Of a stretch of 64,000 nt of DNA, positions 42,827 to 54,400 are shown piece after piece. The DNA is taken from the NCBI GenBank assembly GCA_015680685.1, contig MNCI01006861.1, positions 70,054-134,053 on the forward strand. The letters run 5' to 3'. Numbering within the stretch: the first letter of the stretch is position 1; each line of letters opens with the position of its first letter. The stretch comes from Gnetum montanum. Taxonomy: Eukaryota > Streptophyta > Gnetopsida > Gnetales > Gnetaceae. The translations under genes and the position numbers were made by a program. A model generated the notes under the pieces. That model was not told the origin of the DNA and ran no database searches. It saw only the letters and a list, made by a program, of their open reading frames with translations.

Positions 42827-45180
42827 ATGTCTTCTTTCTACAAGCATGAAGATGTCAAATCGTTAGTCCCACAAGAGTGCAAAGTGATATATACTCATCC
42901 AGATGAGTATGTGCTGGACATCACCTTCATCCTACATTAGGATGAATAATTATGATGGCATGATATGGAGGGCAACATTGTATTACCCCTTGATCGATCT
43001 ATGCTAGGGATGCTCTCTCAAAACCTTAAAAAGTTGGGCATACCAAATCTTCATGAAGAATACATTGTGAATGGTTATGACACTTGAGACTACCATCCCA
43101 CTGAAACACAATGCAAAAGAGATTGACACCAGGCAAAGAACCATGAGTTTACGAAGGGAAAACACTTCACTAACCCTTTTTTCTTGCTAAAAAAAGATGA
43201 CAATGTGGATCATCCCCCTAAGGATTCCCAACATGAAGATTCTCCACCCTTTTTTGTTGGTGATGAGGATGTGACCCTGAACCTACAATCCATTATTCAT
43301 AAACTAGGTTCAAGAAAAAGTAACAGTCAAGGTAGGGACTTAGGTAATCATCACAATGGCAAGGGATCTAAGGATGGTGGTTATAATGAGTGAAGAGATG
43401 GTGGTGGAGAACATGGTGGTAGTGGAAATCCACCTTCCTCTTCATCCTCTTCATCATTTGGTTTTGATAGAAGCCATCGAAGAAATAATTTTGATGAAGG
43501 TGATCAATGGGACAACAATGATCATAGAGCCTGCCAAGAACATTGGGGTAGCAAAGGACATCATCAGAGACAATGCAATAATGATGATGATGAGCCTCTA
43601 TTGGTAACTTAAAGCATGCTTAACATTACAAAGGTAGTAAATATTCCAACCAAGCATATGAAAGACAGTTGGATCAAGCGCTTAGATATGAACAATATCC
43701 TAAGATTTGAGGGGGGATACAATTCTAATTCGCAAACACATCTACAAGCTTTCCATGATGCCTGTGCCTTACAAAACATTGAAAATGATTGAAAAAAACT
43801 CAAGCTCTTTCCTAAGATACTCATCAAGGAAGCTTAAAGCACGTATTGGTCCTTAGAGCCAGAATCTATCCACCGATGGAGTACAATGCTTAAGCTATTT
43901 AATGACAAATACCAAATGTACTCTAGAGTGTCCAATCTAAGAAGGCATATCCAAGGCTGGAAAAGGAAACACATGAACCCTTGGATGCCACCATGGCCAT
44001 ATATTATTCTCTCTTACACTAATGCCCTGACCATGGATATTCTCAGAGGAAACAACTCTACCACATCATTGATGGGCTCAAAGTAAAAACAAGAAGAACT
44101 CTTGGGGTTTATGCCTAAGGGAGACTCTTTGAATTAAGAGCTCATCAAATCCAAAGGCTTATAGAGCAAGTAGCAAAGGAAGAAGGTGAGTTGCGGAAAA
44201 GGGAAAATGCAAAAGAGTATAATAAGGACCCTTCCATTAGGAAAAGGGAGGTTTGATTTTGTGACGAGGAGGATGCACCACTTGATGAGGTTGTAAATAG
44301 AAAAACCTTGTCTCTACAAAAATTTATTTTTGATATTTCAGCAAAGGTTGATAAATTATGGGACTCTTTGGATGAGAAATTCCAAACTACTATGAAAATT
44401 ACAAAAGCATCCAAAGAACATAATAGTGATTGTAAACATAGGAGATGAAAAGAAGCTGAACGTGCCTACCAAAGAGGTAAGGGCAAAGCTACTGCAGTAG
44501 AAGAAGTTGTGGAAATTGACTTTGATGATGATACTAGTTGTGACATCTGTCAATATGAACATCCAAAGGGATGTTGCCTTGTGGTGTCATAGTTACAAGA
44601 TTTTGGGGTGTATGCATTGAGTTCTCGACTAGCACGTAGGCAAGAACCTAAATGGTTACCTTATTCTCAAGGAAATCCAAGGTAGTTCCACCAACAACAA
44701 CAAGCTTATTAGCCAAGTGGAGCTCCACCACAACCATATGAGAAATACCCATAGTGGCACCGACCACAATTATGGAGAATGCCACCACCAAGGTAGCAGT
44801 ACCCTTATAAGCAACCATATTCATATAGGTACTATGTTTAGCAACCCGTTTCTTCACGAAGTTCTACAAGCCATGCCTCATTCCAACATCACTATTACCC
44901 TATAGAGTACCATCAAACACATTCACCATCTACTTGAGGGGAGAGCCCATATCCATGCCACCATCCATATTTGTTTGCACATATCCCTCCACCCTCGACC
45001 TAGTTGCCTCCTACTCTATCCATGCAGGGTAAAATTCCCCCATAGCCATAACAACGAAATTCTACAAGGGCTATGAATTTACAATCAATTTTCCAGCTAA
45101 GTGGTTCAGATAATCATTCTAGGAAATGACTGTCTTTTGACCCAATAGTCCTCCTAAACCCTCATAACCTAATACAACTA
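42827..45180 (+). pseudogene. Gag of element IV
   Basis: Start ATG 42827 (MSSFYKHEDV), like MSSSSK of element I. N-terminal block: VIYTHPDEYVLDITFILH, then GNIVLP. A Gly/Ser/Asn/His-rich segment lies around 43300-43600. The gag core (43670-44100) has LDMNNI, FEGGYN, LQAFHDACALQNI, LFPKILIKEA and LFNDKYQMYSRVSNL. The zinc-knuckle-like CDICQYEHPKGCC is at 44539-44577, followed by a long Pro/Tyr/Gln-rich tail. Several stops, e.g. the TAG after the N-terminal ILH where element I has Gln. Confidence 0.8.
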
Positions 45181-45760
45181 CACGCCCTTGCATCTCTACC
45201 ACCCTCATCCTCTACATCAAATACATTCAAGTGCCCTTCAAACCAAATGCCACCTCAGATCTACATTGTGATGCTAACTCATGTTGTTTTCAATTGGATC
45301 AAGGTTGGCAACCTTCCCACAAAAAGATCTGACCCAAGAAGTCCTCTCATTTACTTGTAGATTTCTAGGCATGAGCCATGCAAGGCTCTTCTTGATTCTA
45401 GTTCTGGAGTTAATCTCATCTCTCATGACATGTACAAGGCTTGGAACCTACTACCTCTCAAGAAGAGCAACATTCATTTAGAATTGGTAGACCAATCAAT
45501 CACTATTCCTTTGGGGTTAGTGGAAGACATTATGACCATAGTTAGTGGGTGGTCCTATCCTATCAATTTTCTAATGATCAAGGTTAAAAACTGTAAAGGT
45601 GACTTTCCCATCATTATGGGATGAGCTTGGTTGAGGAAGGTAGATGCACAAATGGGTATAAGGGACCTCTCCTTGAAAATCTCCAAGAAAAATTAATTTG
45701 GACATTTAGAGAAGAAGCATGTTCCATGTATCGATTACAATGATAAGAGGTGCAATTGTG
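45181..45760 (+). pseudogene. Aspartic protease of element IV (active-site Gly changed to Ser)
   Basis: It reads ALLDSSSGVNLISHDMYKAW, where elements I and V have DSGS: the Gly of the DSG triad is AGT (Ser). The rest is well preserved: LLPLKKSNIHLELVDQSITI, LGLVEDIMTIVSGWSYPINF, GDFPIIMG and, after a TGA, AWLRKVDAQMGIRDLSL. The change probably inactivates the enzyme. It continues towards pol at about 45900. Confidence 0.8.
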
Positions 45761-47130
45761 TGCAAAAGATCTGGTCCATCAAAAGTACATTCATTAAAGC
45801 ATGCAGTCAATGTGCACATGAACAAGATATCCAAAGGTGTCTATACATAGTAGCCACAAAATAGGAGGACACCCAGTGGCTAATAGCTAACTTTGATAGC
45901 ATCGCATTATGCATGGAACCAACTAAGAGCCTAACATGTGCTTATGATGAAGGCATGGATGAACTTAAGCAAGTTCATCACCAACTCTCTAATGATGAAG
46001 ATGATGATACCTATTGGGAAGAGTTGAAAATCCTTGATAACTTCAAGCAAGAGCCCCTAGAGTTGAAAACTCTACTAGCTGGCATAGAGTATGCATTTTT
46101 AAATAATGGAAAGATAGTCATAATCAATGCCAAACTTGCTCCTAAACAAAAAAAAAAAGCTATTACAGGTGGTTAACAAGTGGCCAACACCCTTTGCTTG
46201 GTCATATCCTGAGTTGACTGAAATCGATCCACAGATATGCCAACATCACATTTCAATTAACCTAGCCATAAAGCTAAGAAGGTAGCCATAGAGGTAACTA
46301 AACCCCAAATTGAAGCAGATCATCTATGAGAAAATAGAACAACTCCTCAAGGTAGGGTTCATCTACCCCATCGCTGATAGTGAGTGGGTCAGCGCACTCG
46401 TAATTATGCTAAAGAAATGTAACAAGTGGTGAATCTACATTGACTATAGGTTGTTGAACATGGTAACATTCAAAGATCATTTTCCATTATCATTTGTGGA
46501 TCAATGTTGGACACCATCTCTCAACATTACTATTATAGCTTCTTGGATGATTATAATGGCTATAACCGACTCCAAATTACGCTAGAAGATCAGACTAAGA
46601 CAACATTCACGAGTTCCTAGGGGACTTTTTCATATTATAAGATGCCATTTGGACTATGAAATGCTCCTACAACATTTCAACACCTAGTCCTTAGCATTTT
46701 TTAATAGTAGATCAGTAGTGATGTGGAAGTCTTCATGGATGACTTTTCCACCTATGGAGTTGTGTTTGAGCAAGCTTGGGACTGCCTTGAGTAGGTACTA
46801 AAGAGATGTGTTGAAACAAACCTTAGGCTCAATTGGCAAAAGGATTATCTCATGGTCCAAGTAGGCATTGTATTGGGGCATATAATCTCATAAGTAGGAA
46901 TTGAGGTAGACCTTGAAAAAATAAGTGTTAGCCAAGGAATAACCCACCAACCAAAAACTGTCAAAGATGTTCAGTCATTCCTTGGACACACTAGCCAATT
47001 TTGACAATTCATAGAGAATTTCTTTAAGATTGTAAAGCCATTGATCAATCTTATGAAGAAAGATGCTCTGTTCATCTAGACAAAGGAATGTGAACATGCA
47101 TTTCAATAATTAAAAGACAAACTCATAAAA
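45761..47130 (+). pseudogene. Reverse transcriptase region of element IV
   Basis: Pre-RT piece: EELKILDNFKQEPLELKTLL, EYAFLNNGKIVIINAKL. RT proper: FIYPIADSEWVSA, then LDDYNGYNRLQITLEDQTKT, YYKMPFGL and the catalytic VFMDDFSTYG (MDD at 46735-46743, both Asp present). It continues KRCVETNLRLNWQK, GIVLGHIIS, FLGHTSQF and NLMKKDA. This is the tall-plant gypsy type with F-x-DD. Many stops: after APTTFQ...LSIF, in WDCLE, and others. The order and wording resemble Athila-type pol. Confidence 0.85.
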
Positions 47131-47540
47131 ACTCCAATTCTACGATCACTAGCTTGGTATAGACCATTCCACATAATGACAGATGTCTCTAATTATACCT
47201 TCGGAGTCATGCTTATGCAGTTGGACAATAAGAAGCATCCAAATTTCATCCACGACATGAGCCAAAGCATTGTGGATGCATAGTTGAATTACACCACAAC
47301 TAAGAAAGAACTGATGGCAGTGGTGTATGCTCTTGAAAAGTTTAGGTACCATGTGCTTGGTTATAAAGTATTTGTGCACACAGATCACAATGCCATCTGC
47401 TTCTTGATGAACAAGAAAATGGTGAGCCCCCATATCATACAGTGGCTTGTGATCTTGTAGGAATTTGATCTCATAATGGTAGATTGGAAAGGTTCTGAGA
47501 ATGTGGTCATTAACCACCTCTCTCAACTAAGATGGAATAA
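47131..47540 (+). pseudogene. RNase H of element IV
   Basis: It reads TPILRSLAWYRPFHIMTDVS with the first catalytic Asp present. It continues NYTFGVMLMQLDNKKHPNFI, TTKKELMAVVYALEKFRYHV (catalytic Glu), VFVHTDHNAICFLMNKK (Asp) and WKGSENVVINHLSQLRWN. Stops replace Gln in DAQLNY and in VILQEF. It is the best-preserved RNase H in the window. Confidence 0.85.
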
Positions 47541-48850
47541 TAAAGAGGAGGAGAGTCTTCTCTTTGATCAATTTTCAGATGAACTCCTCTTTACAAGAGT
47601 AATAAATGACCAAGTACTCGTAGAACCAACATGGTATAATGGAATCCTCACCTATCTTCTGACTCAGAAGATGCCACAAGATCTTGACTTTAGAAAGAAG
47701 CAACAATTTTTTCATTGAACCAAATACTTCATGGAAATCAATGGACACCTGTACAAGATGTGTGCTAATGGCCTGGTTCGTTGGTGTGTCCCTAAAATGA
47801 ATCAACTATGCATTGTCCAGGGTGCTCATGAAGGCCCCTATGGAGGCCACTATGTAGGGAGATGCATGGCCATAAAAATCATAATGGCAAGATACTACTG
47901 GCCTACAATCTTCAAGGATTCCCACTACTTTTTCTAATGGAAAGGCATATATCATTGTAGCAATTGACTATTGCACAAAATGGGTAGAAGTAATAGTTGT
48001 CACTGATTGTATATCATCCACTGCTACTAAATTTGTACAACAACATGTTATAAATAGGTTTGGGGTGCCACGTGCACTAATTTATAACAATGAAACTCAC
48101 TTTATAGGTTTCACTTTTTGAAAACTTATGCAACACGTGTGAGTTGAACATAAATTAATAACACCCTATCACCCCCAAGCCAATGGTCAAGGAGAGGTAA
48201 CTAATAGGGAGATCACAAAGATACTAACAAGGACCATCACCAAATATAGGAGAGACTAGAGCAAAAAACTCAATGATGTCCTCTGGGCCTATTGCTAAAC
48301 ATGGAAACTTCCTATTGGCTACTCCCCCTACAAGCTACTGTACAGAAAACTTCTGATGGTCTTGATCTAATCTGAGCTTTGTACACTCTTAACAGTTTGC
48401 AATCTGAATCTTGACCTAAGTCTAGCATAGAAAGAAAGATTGATCAACCTTAATGTACTAGATGAAAATCAATTAGTGGCCCTATCTTTGAATGAGGTGC
48501 ACAAGGCATTTAACAAACAACATCATGAACTTAAAATATGGAAAGTGAAATTTCAACTAGGAGATAAGGTTCTCTACTGGAACCCCACACACATACCCCA
48601 AAAGACAAAGTTATAAACATTGTGTGAAGGAGCTTATATAATTGATCAAACATTTCCCTCTAGGGCCATGTTAATCTACAATTCTGAAAGCCCAAATAAA
48701 AAGTAATTAGTCAACATCTAACAAGTGAAACCTTTCCTAGAACCAAGACAAGCTAATGCAACTACCAACTCAATGGATGGACAACCATGTTCAATTTTTT
48801 GGATCTCCTCCTTCCAACTCAGTCATGGGAGAGATGGCCATCCATGCTAA
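47541..48850 (+). pseudogene. Integrase of element IV, with zinc finger and first Asp deleted
   Basis: N-terminal region: KYFMEINGHLYKMCANGLVR, HEGPYGGHYVG, IKIIMARYYWPTIFKDSHYF. It then jumps at about 47935 straight to SNGKAYIIVAIDY (by frame GKAYII). Against element V about 140 bp are missing, including the C-X2-C half of the zinc finger and the first catalytic Asp. The second Asp is Asn (ALIYNNETHF); the Glu remains (NGQGEVTNREITKI). The C-terminal domain VKFQLGDKVLYWNPTHIPQ ends at stop TAA 48848-48850. Confidence 0.85.
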
Positions 48851-50359
48851 CCATCCATATGGCTTCTCAGTATTTCACTTTTTGTTTTACACATTTTTGT
48901 TTTATACTTTGCTACTTGTTACCTTTTTTTTGGTTTTTGGTTCTATTGGTTTTCTCAATTTTTTATTTTACAACATCGTTAGTATGTTTTATCTTTCTTA
49001 AAAATTTTATACTTTTTTTTCTATATTTTACTTTATTGTGTTTCTATGTGTCACTTTTCATCATTTTTCTAATAAAAGTGCTTTATTACTATAGGACACA
49101 ATGCCACTATTGTTATTTACTAATGATGGTTTGTGCTTAGTGTTGTGATTGTTAATGTCTAGTTTCTATTTTTGAATTCTAATGTCTAATGACTATGACA
49201 TGATTTATTTTTCATGGAACAAGAAGTGAGTCCACAACATCCACTCATCCACAAACTCTATGGTTTTTCTTATTCTGGAAGTTTAAGGTCCCTTTCATTA
49301 AAGAAAATTTTAATCAATTGATGACCTTAGTAGTTTCTAGAATTGGAAAGGATTCAAAGATTTGTACTCTTTGTACTCTTCTACTTACTTGATTGCTTGG
49401 GTTTTTCTCATTAACTACTTACCATTCCATGTCAACCACTAATAGGAAGTTAAATAAAGTCTTTGCATGAAGTGGTTTCCATCAAAAAAAAAAAAACTAA
49501 AACTAAAAACATGATGGGAATTTAAAGCACATCCCTTAGACAAATAAATGAGCTACAAGCAATGGTTATGGGACTAGAAAGACATGTTAGCCATGCCTAA
49601 AGATCCCCTGTAACTAAGGCCCTCTCTCACTTCCTACTTCTCTTTTCTTCTCTTTATGGAATGGTGGTTGTTTTGTGAGAGCACTTTTGTGTCCTAAGGG
49701 GATGGATTAGTCTTGGATTGGCGATGCAATGTCACTAAAGAGGTTGGTTTTGGTCTAGACTAAGGATGGATCTTCTTAGTTCATTTTAAACACAAGCTCG
49801 ATAAGGGACTTCCTGTGACCTCAATTTGAGATTCCATCCCACCTTCTCAGTCATCCATCTATGCTACCATAACTCACCTCACTGCCTATTTCTATGTTAT
49901 GCTCAATGTCTTAGTTTGACATGTTGGAGTTCTTCGATAGATTCTTCTAAGTTGGTCCTTAACTTTTTATGACCATTAAATCAATTGTGGGGACCACAAA
50001 CTCCTTAGTTGAGGTTATGCAAGGGTAAAAAAGGGCATACTATCGAGAGGAACCACTTGCATATCTCTTTGTTTAGATAGTTAAGTCCTTGACCTTAGAC
50101 ATTGCTATAGTCCTATCTTTCACATATTCCATTGTGTATCCCACTTAGTGCTCCTTAAACTTAGTGCTCCTTAAACTTTCATTAAATTCATTCTCCACAC
50201 CATTTTCTCAATTTTCTAAATTTATGAGCTCTAAAACCCTCTTCTACTATTATCATCCTGATCATGGCTTCTTGAGCTTCCATTTGATCCCAATTTCACT
50301 AAAAAATTCCTTGTATTTTGGAAGTTTTGACCAAGTCAATAAAAGTCAATAGTGATCAA

Positions 50360-50460
50360 CAACTACATCGATTAGGCCTAGTTGACGTAGCTGACCCTGT
50401 CAATGGGGCCTTATTAACTAGGCCCCATCAACACATGCCAAAAATCCTATAAATATCACT
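50360..50460 (+). promoter_or_regulatory. Internal U3-like promoter ahead of ORF X (element IV)
   Basis: CTACATCGATTAGGCCT (50373-50389) matches CTACATCGATGAGGCCT in this element's own 3' LTR (59375-59391) in 16 of 17 bases. GTTGACGTAG here resembles ATTGACGTAG of the 5' LTR (41865 region). TATAAATA lies at 50448-50455, 460 bp before the ORF X ATG and 152 bp before the predicted splice donor. Confidence 0.6.
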
Positions 50461-50599
50461 ACATACTTTGAAATGTTTTATTATTTGCAAACACAAAGGG
50501 AGTTTTTGCCATTTGTCAAAGCCCAAAACCTTCCAGAGCCAATAACCTCCCAACTGTTTGTCCAAATCACTTTGTTCTTTGATCCTACAACTACCGAAG

Positions 50600-50907
50600 G
50601 TAAGCTCTTCATTGTGGGGGCCACAAACCTTAAGGTTTCCAATGAAATTTTTTTAAATATTTTTCTAACTCCCCCAAAGGATTAATGAATACAATGATAT
50701 GAAACCATCAAATTTTGAGAGTTAACGATTCCAACACCCTCCGAAATGATTTGTTAACATTAAAACATAAATAAAATAATGATTAAAATTAATTAAATTA
50801 TCCATAATCACAACTTAGCCAAGTGTAACTATTCTAAGGAGATAAGGTATCCTAATCGTTTCATGTTACACAACAATTGTTAACCCATGGTCATGTTGTG
50901 ATTATAG
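50600..50907 (+). other. Predicted 308-bp intron before ORF X (element IV)
   Basis: The donor GAAG|GTAAGC is a near-consensus plant 5' splice site. The acceptor GTGATTATAG|ATG places the 3' splice site directly at the ORF X start codon. The interval is AT-rich with TTAAC-type branch-point candidates. Positions correspond to 8191-8493 and 23138-23437. Confidence 0.55.
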
Positions 50908-51510
50908 ATGGCACCAAGATCGAAATGACTGCAGGAAGGAGAACCCTCTCAACCAAGGGAGAAATAGCCCAAAACTAAAAGGGGCCAACAAGAGCAAGCC
51001 TAGGAGCCACCAAAGGCAACCCATGCAACAAGACCTCTTTGAGAGGAGCCCAAAGTGGAATCTGTTCAACAGATTCCCGAAGAAGAAGTGCCAATAGAAC
51101 AATCATAGTTAGGGAAAGCACTAGGACCTATACCAAGGCTTGAAGTCACTCTAACACAAGCCTACCTTGACACCATCAAGCCTTGTGAGATCCAACACTC
51201 AATTCTCCAAGAACTGAACTTCAAGACATTTTTAGAGCATGCTCTAGTAAAGGTGAAAACATAATTGCAAACCTCTCCTATGTGGCTAGTCATCACTTCT
51301 AATGGGAAGTGGTACATGGAAGAGATGTATCTCTTTTGGAACAACAGAAGGCCAAGCTCCACAGTAAAAATCAAGGATATTCAAGTGTCTTACTTAGTTG
51401 AAGCATTCACATAAGCAATGGGATTGCTTGATACTAGGAAAAAACTAGCAGAGCTGTCAACATAAGCTAATCTTAAGGCTAAAAAGAAGTGGGCCCAATG
51501 GTGTTATAGG
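50908..51510 (+). pseudogene. ORF X, copy 3: 5' piece in element IV
   Basis: The frame from ATG 50908 reads MAPRSK, then a charged Pro/Gln/Glu-rich region (PKVESVQQIPEEEVP), PCEIQHSILQELNF, MWLVITSNGKWYMEEMYLFW and KIKDIQVSYLVEAF. It stays in one frame for 201 codons despite eight stops. Three stops can be compared with copy 4: two TAA here are CAA there, in the phrases ACA-CAA-TTG and ACA-CAA-GCT. Copy 3 ends at about 51510 by an abrupt join to the A2 protease. Its last 350 bp are repeated at 56513-56862. Confidence 0.8.
51161..51510 (+). repeat. Direct repeat, left copy (ORF X segment flanking A2)
   Basis: About 350 bp aligned without indels to 56513-56862 (constant offset 5352), with roughly 40 differences, about 88% identity by eye. 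The two copies bracket A2. The overlap is far too long for a target-site duplication. Confidence 0.8.
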
Positions 51511-52200
51511 ACTACGTTTGTTGCTACTTCATCATCAACAAGCTAGGCCTACTAGACAAAATCAAGCCAACCAAAATTGCATGTCTAACGTCCTTCAATG
51601 GATCACATGTCGCCGTTAGGGGTATAATCAACTTAGCCTTTATGGAAGGAGAGAAATTCCCCACTAGCATAGATTTCACTATCATAGAGGAGATGCTAGG
51701 CTTCAACCTAATCCTGGGCAAGCATTGGCTAGCCCAACCATGGGTCATCTCCTCTCCCATCCATCAAGAAATCCACTTTCCATACAAAGGTGGTCAAGTT
51801 ATCATCCACAGTGATAACGTCCCTCCTCTAGCTACCCACAACATAGACATGGAGCAAGTGTCGGAGGTGGATTTTCTTGGTGGTACACCTATGGCAACCA
51901 ATATAATGCCTAAGGCTAACACACTTGAATGAGTGGTTGAAGCCAATAGCCTCCCAGAGGATCCTAAGCCTTGCCCGCCCCCTAATCCATACCTAGTTAG
52001 GAAACAACTATGTGATCAAGACTTTCCCTTGGCCAAAAACATGCTAAACACCTGCTTACCCCTTGCCTCCATGGGCCATGCATTTTTTTTCCTTGCTTTG
52101 CATTTTTTCATGCATTTACATTTCACCAACTTGCCTAGTTTACACACTACTTCACTTTGTTTACACATTTCTACTTTGTTTACACATCCATCCACTTAGC
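51511..52200 (+). pseudogene. Protease C-terminal half and tail of A2
   Basis: It reads INKLGLLDKIK, LTSFNGSHVAVRGIINLAFM, EGEKFPTSIDFTIIEEM, LILGKHWLAQPWVISSPIHQ and GGQVIIHSDNVPP, colinear with A1 (RPWLAQ changed to KHWLAQ). It then continues without a stop through HNIDMEQVSEVDFLGGTP. A TGA near 51930 precedes the Pro-rich tail (EDPKPCPPPNPYLVRK) and a hydrophobic end (HAFFFLALHFFMHLHF), as in A1. The catalytic Asp is missing because of the truncation. Confidence 0.8.
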
Positions 52201-52259
52201 TTATGCATTGCATTTGAAAAACATCAAAAATACATAAAAATAATAAAACTAAAACTACA

Positions 52260-52390
52260 AAAAAACACATGGCTTGAAATGGCCTTAAACTAGTGATGCC
52301 CCGAAATGGCCCAAAATTAGCAACACTTAATGGCTAGAAATGGCCTTAAACTACCGTTGTCACCCAAAACGACCTAAAACTATCACTCTT
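52260..52390. repeat. GGCC-type tandem repeat in A2
   Basis: Units such as GAAATGGCCTTAAACTA and CGAAATGGCCCAAAATTAG are the reverse complement of the repeat at 1340-1455, at the same place relative to the protease. Confidence 0.8.
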
Positions 52391-52564
52391 TGCATTGCTT
52401 TCCTTTCATTTGTGCATTTTAACTCTATTTATGACAAGTGTCACTTGATGTTGTTTTTCTAGTTAATTTTTGTAGGATCTTGTAAGCACATAGCATGACT
52501 ATGCATGCAGCATTGCACCTCACATAAGTAAGGTAAGCACTCATCTGCCATGACATAAAAAATT

Positions 52565-52790
52565 GGCACAGACAGTTCACTATGACTATAAACTGGCATA
52601 GTCCTTGGATCATGACATTAAATTGGCATAATAGCTCATCTGCTACAATGTTAAACTAGCACACAACAGTTTGCTAGGACTATAAAATAGCACATCACGG
52701 TCTTCTAGGACCTTAAACTAGGTTGACAATCTACTAGGACCTTAAACTAACACAACATATGGTTTGCTAAGACCTAAAATTGGGTTTGTA
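52565..52790. repeat. CAGTTTA-type minisatellite in A2
   Basis: About seven units with the core GGACTATAAACTGGCA or CTAGGACCTTAAACTA, the reverse complement of the 896-1210 array. Confidence 0.85.
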
Positions 52791-54400
52791 GTTAAGCACA
52801 TAACTCAACACATATAGTTTTGCAGACAAGCAAGCATGAATATTTCCAACCCTTCATCACCTACCCAAGCCTCTTAGGTAGGGTGGGGTGGGGCATTGCA
52901 ATTCCAAAATGAAGTTCAGGTCACTTAGGAAAAGACCTCTGGAACATTTGTAGTGTCACTACCCTTGACATTTTGTTGATCCTTCAAATATGCCTTCAAG
53001 CATCTTGTTGACCTTCTAGACTTACTGCCACCATCGCCAGTCATCTTGGTTGGAGCTCTCACTGTTAGCATCACTCACTGGAGCCCTAATAGTACTATGG
53101 CACAGCCACAACACTACCATCCTCGAGCCCTCACCATTGCATGAGCTAGAAAGAGCATCCAACAAGTTTGCTCCCTTCCGTGCTACTGAGTTTCCTAGCT
53201 CTTGTCCTTGGTGAGAAATCCCAAGCACCTACATTGCCAATGCCCTCAACCACTTAGGTGCTCGCTTCTAGTGTGGCTGGTGGAGCTTTTACAGCCTGTC
53301 GCCATTGGCACCTACACTAGCCTTCCTGCTTTGGACACTGCATGCACCTACAACTAACATAGCACTCATAGCCCTTGCAATGTCCTCATAAATAGAATTT
53401 TGCTCTCATCTCACATGGTGTGCTTATTTTTCTTATTTTCTTTGTGTTGCATTTGTAGGATGAAGTCTCAACGGCAGTCGTGTAAAGATGAATCTCATCG
53501 CAGTAGCAAGTCGCCACATCACTTCGATGTGCATGATTGGAATAGTTAAGCCACTTAAAGAGTGCACATCCCCATTATCTTATTATAGCCTATGCACATC
53601 CACTCCTTCATCCCAATATCCTCTCATCCCCTGCATACTCATGATTACACATCCCTCTGATGCATATGCACTATGATGCATATGGCATTCTCCTCACATC
53701 AACTGTAGAACCCATGGTGGACATAATGCAACTCATCCCATGGAGAGCCTTTGTGGGCTTGTTAAAGCCTAAGCGAATGTAGCACAACTCATCCCAGGGA
53801 GAAAACACTTGTCCTACAGATGTGACATGGTTACCTCTAAGAAAATTTTGTTGGGCACCACATAGTCCACCTGACAACAAACATCTTCCAATTCTAAAGA
53901 AAAAGAGGGGGGGGGGGGGGGGGGGAGGGAAGAAAAGAGATAAAAAAAATGGAACAAAACAAGTGCCCAAGAAAAAATATCAAAGTGTTTGTTTCGTAAC
54001 ATGTCCAACCCCAGATTGACCATCTCATAAGCACTTTGATGAGAGGTCAAAATCTTAGGGGCAAGCCATTACCGTATGCTGACTCCCTCACAAATACTCC
54101 AAGGAGGGATCACAATTTAGCAACAAGCCATCATGGTGGTGCATCCTACAGCTGCATACATAATGAGCATCCTTCCCACTTGTTATCCCTTGGTTCATCC
54201 CCTGAACCTACTCCCTATCCTACTTTATTCCCTTAGCACTCTAAAGCATGGTGAAGCATTATTTAATTAGGTATTGACAAGTAATGTTGGTGTCATGTTT
54301 GCTGTGGTGTTTCATATTCTTTGTCGATGTCTCTCGGGCCACTCCTTTAGACATCAACAAAGAGGGGCTAATGAAAAACCACCAATTTTGGGCTACAACA
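52791..54400. other. A2 noncoding DNA with a 19-G run
   Basis: No gene supported. A strong 3' splice-site look-alike (TTTGTGTTGCATTTGTAG followed by GATGAAG) lies at about 53442-53466. A purine-rich tract (53891-53985) contains 19 consecutive G (53907-53925); as the last purine tract before the promoter-like region it could be the A2 PPT. Confidence 0.45.

Larger units (their letters stand above)
48851..50907 (+). other. Noncoding region between pol and ORF X (element IV)
   Basis: T-rich beginning, then conserved blocks 49455-49625 and 50006-50075 shared with VII, II and I. The U3-like promoter (50360-50460), leader block 50490-50700 and predicted intron follow. No gene is supported; the long hydrophobic frame at 48787-49140 is a T-rich by-product. 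Confidence 0.6.

Noticed and set aside
48787-49140. Hydrophobic 117-codon frame right after pol (a similar one at 6512-6766)
   Set aside because: Both come from T-rich DNA in another frame than pol. Elements I and II do not keep a comparable frame, so a conserved membrane protein is not supported.
53814-54050. Frames with poly-Gly or poly-Pro
   Set aside because: Produced by the 19-G run.
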